Source of the DNA: Victivallaceae bacterium
GTDB lineage: Bacteria; Verrucomicrobiota; Lentisphaeria; Victivallales; Victivallaceae
DNA length: 6,448 nt
Direction of reading: 5' to 3'
NCBI GenBank assembly: GCA_028717165.1
Contig: JAQUOK010000191.1
Coordinates: 1 to 6,448 of the forward strand
The first letter of the stretch is position 1. Every line of letters begins with the position of its first letter. Of the stretch, positions 1 through 5,352 are shown piece by piece. The notes beneath the pieces were generated by a model, which made no database searches, was not told the origin of the DNA, and saw only the letters and a list, made by a program, of their open reading frames with translations. The position numbers and the translations under genes were made by a program.

Positions 1-2
1 GC

Positions 3-1211
3 ACAAAAGCGATCAAACTTGAACAGAATTACCGCTCTACAAACAAGATACTGAATGCCGCCAACGCCGTTATCGGGAGCAGTTCCAACCGCCACCGTAA
101 AGAATTGTGGTCGGCGCAGGGGGAGGGAGACAACCTGATTCTGGTAAAAACCCCGGACGCGGAACGGGAAGCGGATTTCATTGCCGATTATATTGCCCAG
201 GCGGTTGCCGATAATCCGGCTTGCAGTTACAATGATTTTGCCGTCCTTTACCGTTCGAATCACTTGTCGCGCCAGTTGGAACTGGCTCTGCGGCAGGCGT
301 CGATCCCCTATCGCATGGTCGGCGGCCAGGAATTCTTCAAACGCAAGGAAATAAAGGACGCGGTTGCTTATTTGAAAGTCGCCGCCAATCCCAAAGACGA
401 CCAGAGTCTGCTGCGAATACTTAATCTGCCGCCCCGCGGCCTGGGAAAAAACGTGGTTGAAACCCTTAAAAAATACAAAGCCGCAAGCTTTCAGTCGTTT
501 TCTTTCCTTATCAGCGACGAAACCTGCCTGAAAGACCTTTCCGCCAAAGTTGCGGCTGCTGCCCGGAGTTTCGCCGCCTGTCTTGCCCGTTACCGCGAAA
601 CTTTCGGGGAACCGGGGCAACTGGCGGCAAAAGTAAGGGAATTTCTCGACGATGCCGGTTATCTCAACGGGCTCCAGAAAATTTATAAGGATCGCGAAGA
701 ATCTTTGAAGCGGCGGGAAAACGTCTATGAATTCATTAACGCCATCGCGGAGTTCGAGAAGAAATCCGCTTCTTTGCTGACCCTTCAGGATTATCTGGAA
801 ACTTACGCTCTCATGGAGGAAAACGACAAGGTCGAAGACCGGAGCGAAAACAGCAGCGGGGTTACGCTGACTACCATTCATGCCGCGAAAGGTTTGGAGT
901 TTCCCTGTATCCTGCAGATCGCGATGGAAGCGAATATTTTCCCTCATCAGCGTTCGGTAACCGAAGGTTCTGTTGAGGAAGAACTGCGCCTGTTTTATGT
1001 GGCCCTGACCCGTGCCCGGCGGCAGTTGCTGATTTCTTATTCGGCTTCGCGGCTGGATAAAGGGATCGAACGCAATCAGTATCCCTCGGAATTCCTTAAA
1101 TATCTGCCGGAGGATATTGTCGACATTCGTACTCCCGAAGATTTGATAAAGCCTATGGATAAGGGCGAGATCAGCAAAGGCCTCGGCGCCATACTGGCGA
1201 GCTTAACGTAA
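3..1211 (+). CDS. Rep/UvrD-type SF1A DNA helicase, C-terminal part (5' end off contig)
   Basis: This is an ATP-dependent 3'-5' DNA helicase of the UvrD/Rep/PcrA family, which acts in repair or replication restart. The frame is open from base 3, so the N-terminal Walker A and DEx(D/Q) half lies outside the window; 402 codons remain before the TAA. Visible motifs are LEQNYRST (motif IV, bases 18-41), FAVLYRSN and IPYRMVGGQEFFKRKEIKD of domains 2A/2B, LNLPPRGLG, motif V TTIHAAKGLEFP (870-905) and motif VI EEELRLFYVALTRARRQL (975-1028), which carries the arginine finger. Only about 45 residues follow the SEFLKYLP segment, so the long C-terminal extension with the Tudor-like fold of UvrD and PcrA appears absent, which is more like Rep. 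The TTG at 105 is not the real start, because motif IV precedes it in frame. The exact paralogue (rep, uvrD or pcrA) cannot be settled from this half. Confidence 0.95.
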   Translation, partial: TKAIKLEQNYRSTNKILNAANAVIGSSSNRHRKELWSAQGEGDNLILVKTPDAEREADFIADYIAQAVADNPACSYNDFAVLYRSNHLSRQLELALRQASIPYRMVGGQEFFKRKEIKDAVAYLKVAANPKDDQSLLRILNLPPRGLGKNVVETLKKYKAASFQSFSFLISDETCLKDLSAKVAAAARSFAACLARYRETFGEPGQLAAKVREFLDDAGYLNGLQKIYKDREESLKRRENVYEFINAIAEFEKKSASLLTLQDYLETYALMEENDKVEDRSENSSGVTLTTIHAAKGLEFPCILQIAMEANIFPHQRSVTEGSVEEELRLFYVALTRARRQLLISYSASRLDKGIERNQYPSEFLKYLPEDIVDIRTPEDLIKPMDKGEISKGLGAILASLT

Positions 1212-1221
1212 TTAACAGGTG

Positions 1222-1246
1222 AAGCGTCGGCTTTACGGCCTCGCTT
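1222..1246 (+). terminator. weak stem-loop after the helicase gene
   Basis: AAGCG (1222-1226) pairs with CGCTT (1242-1246), and inside it GGC pairs with GCC around a six-base loop. It begins 10 bases after the helicase stop codon. A T5 run exists only at 1263-1267, too far away for a classical intrinsic terminator, so termination here is a guess based on position. A second small stem (CCGGT-TTTT-ACCGG, 1298-1311) follows, also without an adjacent T run. Confidence 0.22.
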
Positions 1247-1321
1247 ATGAAGCAAAATAGACTTTTTCGGTAACGACTGTACGAGGAACATTGTGTACCG
1301 GTTTTTACCGGCCCCGTCGGT

Positions 1322-1350
1322 TTGGAGCGCTTGTGCAGTTTGCGTAAAAT
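1322..1350 (+). promoter_or_regulatory. candidate sigma70 promoter for gatB
   Basis: TTGGAG (1322-1327) as -35 is followed by a 17-base spacer and TAAAAT (1345-1350) as -10, matching the consensus at 4/6 and 5/6 positions. Transcription would start near 1357, leaving a leader of about 85 bases before gatB. It lies in the 231-base gap after the helicase gene, which has no convincing ORF on either strand. No riboswitch-like structure was recognised in the leader. Confidence 0.4.
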
Positions 1351-1442
1351 AAAACCTGTGCTTTGCTGGATTTTATCCGTATAGCGGTTAAATTAACGGG
1401 ATTGTAATGAAATTCCGGATGTAATCTTAAAGGACAATAATA

Positions 1443-2885
1443 ATGACTGAATACGAAGCGGTTATCGGATTGGAAGTTCATGTAGAGGTAAAAACTGCCA
1501 GCAAAATGTTCTGTTCGTGCGCGAATGATTTCGGCGGCGAACCCAATACCCGCGTCTGCCCGGTTTGTATGGGCTATCCTGGTGTCCTGCCGGTTCCCAA
1601 TAAAAAAGCGATCGAACAGACCGTGATCGCCGGTTTGCTGACCGATTGTGAAATTGCCCGTTTCAGTAAATTCGACCGCAAAAGTTATTTTTATCCCGAT
1701 ATGCCCAAAAATTACCAGATATCCCAGTATGACCTGCCTTTTTGCGAACACGGGCGGATAAAGATCAGCGGCAAGGGCTTTTCCGGAGAAGACATCGGGG
1801 ACGTGACGATCGGTATTACCCGTATTCATCTGGAGGAGGATGTCGGCAAATTGAATCATTTCCCGGGATACAGCGGGGTGGACTACAACCGTGCCGGGGT
1901 GCCCCTGATGGAGATCGTCAGCGAGCCGGATATCCGTACGCCGGACGAGGCTTACGCTTATTTGAACAAGCTCAAACAGATCATGCAATATGCCGGAATA
2001 AGCGACTGCGACATGGAAAAAGGCCAGATGCGCTGTGACGTCAATGTTTCCGTGCGCAAGGCCGGAACCGAAAAATTCGGCACTAAGATCGAAATAAAGA
2101 ACCTCAACAGTTTTCGCGCCGTGCACCGGTCGCTGGAGTATGAGATCTGGCGGCAGCCGGAAGTCCTCGAAAGCGGCGGCGCTTTACAGCAGGAAACGCG
2201 CGGCTGGAACGACGACCGCGGCGAAACTTACCTCATGCGGGTCAAGGAAGCGGCGCATGATTACCGTTATTTCCCGGATCCGGATCTGATGCCGGTAACT
2301 TTTAGTGATGAGGAAATTGAAAATTTCCGCAAAAATCTCCCGGAACTGCCGGAAGCGATGCGCGAACGTTTTATTGCCGGTTTCGGCATAACCGATTATG
2401 ATGCGGAAGTGCTCTGCCAGAGTAAGGCGCTGGCGCTTTATTTCGAAAAAGGCGCGGCACTGATAAAAACTCCGAAATTGCTGGCGAACTGGATAATTTC
2501 CGAATTGCTGCGGGAACTTTCAGATGCCGGAACCGATATTTCCGGATGCCGGATATCCCCGGAACAGTTCGCGGCCCTGATCGGCCTGATCGAAAACAAC
2601 ACCATCAGCGGCAAGATCGCGAAAGACGTTTTCGGGGAAATGTTCAAAACCGGTAAGGACGCCCAGGCGATCGTCAAAGAAAAAGGCCTGGAACAGGTAA
2701 CTGATACCGGAGCCATTGAGACGCTGGTCGATGAAGCTGTCGCGAACAACGCCCAGCAGGTTCAGCAGTACAAGGACGGCAACGCTAAAGTTCTCCAGTT
2801 CTTTGTCGGGCAGGTGATGAAATTGAGCCGCGGCAAAGCCAATCCGCAAATGGTCGTACAACTGCTCAAACAAAAACTTGATTAA
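1443..2885 (+). CDS. gatB: Aspartyl/glutamyl-tRNA(Asn/Gln) amidotransferase subunit B
   Basis: GatB is the tRNA-binding and kinase subunit of the cytoplasmic GatCAB complex. The complex converts misacylated Glu-tRNA(Gln), and in many bacteria Asp-tRNA(Asn), to the amide form using ATP and ammonia delivered from GatA. The 480 residues are full length for the family. Hallmarks in order are AVIGLEVHVEV (6-16), the CxC...CxxC cysteine set (C24, C26, C39, C42) within FCSC and NTRVCPVCMGYPGVLP, YFYPDMPKNYQISQYD, RIHLEEDVGKL, DYNRAGVPLMEIVSEPD, MEKGQMRCDVNVSVR, GTKIEIKNLNSFRAV and QETRGWNDDRGETYLMR. The C-terminal third is the helical GatB/YqeY-type tRNA-binding domain ending in GKANPQMVVQLLKQKLD. 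The ATG is chosen because AAAGGA (1429-1434) lies 8 bases upstream and the family motifs start at once. gatC and gatA are not adjacent. Presence of GatB implies that this organism makes Gln-tRNA and/or Asn-tRNA by the indirect route. Confidence 0.98.
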   Translation: MTEYEAVIGLEVHVEVKTASKMFCSCANDFGGEPNTRVCPVCMGYPGVLPVPNKKAIEQTVIAGLLTDCEIARFSKFDRKSYFYPDMPKNYQISQYDLPFCEHGRIKISGKGFSGEDIGDVTIGITRIHLEEDVGKLNHFPGYSGVDYNRAGVPLMEIVSEPDIRTPDEAYAYLNKLKQIMQYAGISDCDMEKGQMRCDVNVSVRKAGTEKFGTKIEIKNLNSFRAVHRSLEYEIWRQPEVLESGGALQQETRGWNDDRGETYLMRVKEAAHDYRYFPDPDLMPVTFSDEEIENFRKNLPELPEAMRERFIAGFGITDYDAEVLCQSKALALYFEKGAALIKTPKLLANWIISELLRELSDAGTDISGCRISPEQFAALIGLIENNTISGKIAKDVFGEMFKTGKDAQAIVKEKGLEQVTDTGAIETLVDEAVANNAQQVQQYKDGNAKVLQFFVGQVMKLSRGKANPQMVVQLLKQKLD

Positions 2886-2887
2886 TT

Positions 2888-3091
2888 ATGGATAGTCCCG
2901 GAAAAAGACTGCTGCATGCAATTTGCGGTTTCACTGTCGGTTTGGGCCTTGGTTTTATTGTTGGTTCAGAATGGTTTACGGGATATATTACTCGCTGCTG
3001 TCTTATCGGAGCGGTTTTTTGCGCGGTTGCGGTATTTTTCCTGACAGACGAGTTTTGGGAAAAACTGGGGGAACATTTAAAAAAATGGTAA
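2888..3091 (+). CDS. small two-helix membrane protein of unknown function
   Basis: This is a 67-residue protein that I do not recognise. Two hydrophobic segments are clear: about residues 8-26 (glycine-rich, FTVGLGLGFIVG) and about 33-52 (CCLIGAVFCAVAVFFL). A short charged amphipathic tail, EFWEKLGEHLKKW, follows. Basic residues at positions 6-7 and in the tail suggest both ends face the cytoplasm. The start lies 2 bases after the gatB stop, and no good Shine-Dalgarno sequence is visible, so translation probably depends on ribosomes finishing gatB. Another frame (2923-3150) overlaps but has no membrane or family signature. A functional link to GatB is not implied; it may simply share the transcript. 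Confidence 0.6.
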   Translation: MDSPGKRLLHAICGFTVGLGLGFIVGSEWFTGYITRCCLIGAVFCAVAVFFLTDEFWEKLGEHLKKW

Positions 3092-3123
3092 AAACATTTG
3101 CCGACTTATTTCCTGATAAGCGT

Positions 3124-3151
3124 TTGCAAAGTCGCCGGGCAGGTATATAAT
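3124..3151 (+). promoter_or_regulatory. sigma70-like promoter of the hybrid-kinase gene
   Basis: TTGCAA (3124-3129) is followed by a 16-base spacer and a perfect TATAAT (3146-3151). The predicted start point near 3158 gives a leader of about 30 bases before the ATG at 3189. A small hairpin (CTTAT-TTCCTG-ATAAG, 3105-3120) lies just upstream of the -35 element. The promoter suggests that the kinase-like gene is transcribed separately from gatB and the small membrane protein. Confidence 0.55.
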
Positions 3152-3188
3152 CAATAGACAATACGATTAGGGCTTGGGAAATATCTTT

Positions 3189-4871
3189 ATGAAAATAGCT
3201 AAAAGATTTCTGCTTAATATTGCGTTTGTCAGCCTGATAACCGGCGCTATTTTTACGGTATTCATAATTTTCGGCGTCAACCCTCTGGCCCGTGAGCTGG
3301 AAAATAAAATACTTGAATCGGAATCACATTCCCGCGAAATAGTTGAGGTCAAAAGGCGTGAAGAATCGATAAAAAATATCGTCCTGGTTATTGTTCCCCT
3401 GATCGGTTTGCTGTATATCCTGTACTTATGGCTGTACATTTCGAGGAATATCGTCAGGCCCCTGGGCAAAGCGGTCAGATTTTCCAATCAGCTTGCCAAT
3501 GGCGAATTCCCGGCGAAACTCCAGGCAGGAGGCGGCAGGGATGAAATTGCCGTCCTGACGAAAGCCCTGAACTATTTAAGCGACCGCCTGTACAATACGA
3601 TCAAAAAACTGGAAAAGAGCCATAAACGGGAAGAAAACGCCCGTCTCGGAGCCGAACAGGCCAGTAATCTGAAATCTAACTTTCTCGCCCGTCTTTCACC
3701 TGAATTGCGTACTCCGCTCAACGCTATCAGCGGTTATGTTGAAATTATCAGAAATGATTTGAACAGCGGACGTTATGACGCCGCGCTGTACGCCCGTATC
3801 GAAAGCATTGCCGAAAACGCCGAACTGCTTAAACGGCAGGTAGCCAACCTGCTGGACATCGGGAAACTCGGTACGGAAAAGAAATATCTGGACATTACCG
3901 AATTCAACACCGGGGATTTCATGCGGGAACTGCTTGAATACAGTATTTTCTGCCTTCAGGAAAAGGATATTACTCTGGTTAATCATATGTCGCACCGCGT
4001 GCCGGAAAAAATAAGTACCGACCGTGAACTTCTTTCCCTTGTACTTGGCACTTTGATCCGTGCGCTGGCGCGGGTATCCGGGCCGGGCGAGATCATTTCC
4101 TGCGGCTGTGAGCCGGCCGAGGACAAACTGGTATTCTGGGTGCGCGACAACCGGCGGACCGAGCCGCAGGAGAACCTGGCAGCTTTGTTCAGGCGTCTGA
4201 CTCCGGAGGCGGATTTCACTAAAACGGCGACTCCTTCGGTATTGAATATGATGTTCGCTTCCGAGAAAGCCGCCAGCCTGAATGCGGAGCTTAATGCCGC
4301 AAGCCATGAAGATGCGGCATGCGAATTTACACTTACTTTCCAGGCCTGGGATGTCGTCAGCGAAAGCGTTGTCGAAACTCCGAAATCACACATAGTTTCG
4401 AATTACCAACAGCAGGACGAGGAGGATTTTGACGAGTCGGAAGGCGATTATGAAGCGGTCACGGATTTCAAGCTTGAAGCGGAATTGTTTCCTGGCAACG
4501 TCCGTATTCTGCTGGCTGAGAACGACCGGGACAATGCTGAAATCCTGAACAACCTGCTGACCGCCGACGGCGGGGAAGTCTGCGTAGTGGACAACGGCGG
4601 CGACTGTATGAAAATCCTGGGAGAGGGAAACGCGGATATCCTGATATTGTCGTTATTGCTGCCTGAAACTGACGTCGTCGGCCTGATCAAAAAGATACGC
4701 AAGACGAAAAATATTGAGAAGCTTCCCGTGATTGTTCTTGCCGGATATCTCAGCCAGCATGACCGCCAGCGCCTGATCGTCGCGGGCGCAAACCGCTGTT
4801 TTATCAAACCCCTGAATTTCCAGAAACTCCGTCAGCTTATAAAAACCCTGACCGGAAGCCCGGAAAATTAG
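3189..4871 (+). CDS. Degenerate hybrid histidine kinase: pseudo-kinase with pseudo-receiver
   Basis: This is a 560-residue inner-membrane signalling protein with hybrid sensor-kinase architecture. TM1 spans about residues 7-30 and a short extracytoplasmic stretch about 31-62. TM2 spans about 63-85, followed by a HAMP linker (about 86-140, RNIVRPLGKAVRFSNQLANG) and a HisKA-like helical hairpin (about 155-225). A HATPase-like region covers about 275-385, an acidic linker about 395-430 and a receiver fold about 440-555. The HisKA motif reads KSNFLARLSPELRTPLN, with Pro171 where the phospho-accepting His should be. In the ATPase region the N-box Asn is Ala292, the G1 motif is DNRRTE (Asp320 kept, glycines lost), and no GxGLGL G2 box is visible. 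In the receiver, ILLAENDRDN keeps acidic residues, but the phospho-acceptor Asp is Ser488 (LILSLLLPETD) and the conserved Thr/Ser is Ala518, while Lys540 (FIKPL) remains. The frame is uninterrupted, which argues for a selected non-catalytic role. The ATG at 3189 has GGGA 9 bases upstream; an in-frame TTG at 3174 would add 5 residues and is less likely. Confidence 0.85.
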   Translation: MKIAKRFLLNIAFVSLITGAIFTVFIIFGVNPLARELENKILESESHSREIVEVKRREESIKNIVLVIVPLIGLLYILYLWLYISRNIVRPLGKAVRFSNQLANGEFPAKLQAGGGRDEIAVLTKALNYLSDRLYNTIKKLEKSHKREENARLGAEQASNLKSNFLARLSPELRTPLNAISGYVEIIRNDLNSGRYDAALYARIESIAENAELLKRQVANLLDIGKLGTEKKYLDITEFNTGDFMRELLEYSIFCLQEKDITLVNHMSHRVPEKISTDRELLSLVLGTLIRALARVSGPGEIISCGCEPAEDKLVFWVRDNRRTEPQENLAALFRRLTPEADFTKTATPSVLNMMFASEKAASLNAELNAASHEDAACEFTLTFQAWDVVSESVVETPKSHIVSNYQQQDEEDFDESEGDYEAVTDFKLEAELFPGNVRILLAENDRDNAEILNNLLTADGGEVCVVDNGGDCMKILGEGNADILILSLLLPETDVVGLIKKIRKTKNIEKLPVIVLAGYLSQHDRQRLIVAGANRCFIKPLNFQKLRQLIKTLTGSPEN

Positions 4872-4933
4872 TTGATTTTGATTCCAAGACTTGTCCTGTA
4901 TGAACTTACCGACTCCGCTGGGATTTTTTTTAG

Positions 4934-4964
4934 ACAGGATTAACAAGATTTTATTTTATCCTGT
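4934..4964. repeat. ACAGGAT/ATCCTGT palindromic element at the convergent junction
   Basis: ACAGGAT (4934-4940) and ATCCTGT (4958-4964) form a perfect 7-bp inverted repeat around a 17-base AT-rich loop. The wording ACAGGATTAACAAGATTTT resembles ACAGGATT-type repeats that I recall as common between genes in several Gram-negative phyla; that is memory, not a search result. A further partial arm, CTTGTCCTGT (4890-4899), can pair with ACAGG...ACAAG in the same element. A T8 run (4924-4931) precedes it, with no strong stem before the run. It sits between the convergent kinase gene and the minus-strand cassette, so it could also help end transcription, but it is not a textbook intrinsic terminator. 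Confidence 0.4.
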
Positions 4965-5092
4965 ATTATCAGGTTTTTCAACTCGTAGAAATAACGGCGG
5001 TACAATTCATTAAGCGAAGCTTCCTGGTGCCGGTCGTGATTTTCGGTAACCGCAGTTTCCGGGCTGAAATATATCCCTTCAGTGTTTTTCAT
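4940..5092 (-). CDS. small hypothetical protein (50 aa), translationally coupled
   Basis: This short minus-strand ORF begins MKNTEGIYFSPETAVTEN and continues to ELYRRYFYELKNLI, ending IQDKIKSC. The family is not recognised and no membrane segment is seen. Support for its reality is positional: its ATG overlaps the stop of the upstream small ORF as ATGA (5089-5092), and GGAAAG (5099-5104 on the minus strand) lies 6 bases upstream of the ATG. Its last codons (IQDKIKSC) are encoded by the ACAGGAT/ATCCTGT element, so the C-terminus may be a by-product of repeat insertion. If real, it is the last gene of the minus-strand tail-like cassette. Confidence 0.42.
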   Translation of the reverse strand: MKNTEGIYFSPETAVTENHDRHQEASLNELYRRYFYELKNLIIQDKIKSC

Positions 5093-5277
5093 TTTTTACT
5101 TTCCGCTTTTGGTTTCAATTGTTGTAAAATATCTTTTATCTTTTCAAGCGGCAATTTCTTTACCAGTTCTACGAGTTTTTGACGTTCCGGTTCTATTACA
5201 GATACCAGTTGGTTATAATTGGCAGAAAAATCCTTTAACGCCTTATCCGCCTCCTGATGTTTGGCATAAAGAGTTTA
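5089..5277 (-). pseudogene. small charged helical ORF lacking a start codon
   Basis: From 5274 down to the TGA at 5089-5091 the minus strand encodes 61 residues beginning TLYAKHQEADKALKDFSANY and ending KIKDILQQLKPKAESKK. They are rich in Lys, Glu and Leu, with spacing typical of an alpha-helical, possibly coiled-coil protein. There is no in-frame ATG, GTG or TTG near the start of this stretch; the first codon is preceded by an in-frame TAA (5275-5277). A strong Shine-Dalgarno sequence AGGGGAG (5283-5289, minus strand) lies only 5 bases before that TAA, just where a start codon is expected. Further upstream in the same frame, coding-like sequence (VKEFKKFRGEH from a GTG at 5308-5310) runs into the TAA. 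It is either a gene with a lost start or stop-interrupted frame, or a sequence error. Small helical proteins often follow tail-fibre genes in phages, but no family is recognised. Confidence 0.45.
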
Positions 5278-5307
5278 ATGTTCTCCCCTAAATTTTTTAA
5301 ACTCTTT
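5268..5307. repeat. 11-bp perfect inverted repeat with an 18-base loop
   Basis: AAAGAGTTTAA (5268-5278) is exactly complementary to TTAAACTCTTT (5297-5307), separated by 18 bases. It starts 46 bases downstream of the beta-helix gene stop on the minus strand. Its loop holds the AGGGGAG Shine-Dalgarno sequence, and its left arm covers the TAA that breaks the following small ORF. As RNA it could partly terminate the upstream transcript or control access to the ribosome-binding site. The stem is AT-rich and has no long T run, so terminator function is uncertain. Confidence 0.6.
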
Positions 5308-5352
5308 CACGGCAGTTTTAAATTCTTTTTTAGCTCTTTAAAAAGATGGCTG

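Noticed and set aside
1298..1311. CCGGT-TTTT-ACCGG small hairpin
   Set aside because: The stem is only 5 bp with no following T run. It is too weak to call a terminator or regulatory element.
1305..2126. 273-codon open frame on the minus strand opposite gatB
   Set aside because: It lies almost wholly antisense to an unmistakable gatB, its protein shows no family motif, and it has no ribosome-binding context. It is a codon-bias shadow.
3105..3120. CTTAT-TTCCTG-ATAAG hairpin before the kinase promoter
   Set aside because: A 5-bp AT-rich stem is expected by chance; it is mentioned only as context for the promoter.
3699..3701. The Pro codon as a simple sequencing error for His
   Set aside because: A single A-to-C change would explain it, but independent losses at the N, G1 and G2 boxes, the receiver Asp and the Thr/Ser make one error an insufficient explanation.
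3696..4393. Long minus-strand open frames opposite the kinase-like gene
   Set aside because: They are antisense to a gene with clear HAMP, HisKA and receiver features, and their translations look like composition artefacts.
4924..4931. T8 run after the kinase gene as an intrinsic terminator
   Set aside because: No stable GC-rich stem ends just before the T run, so a classical terminator is not supported.
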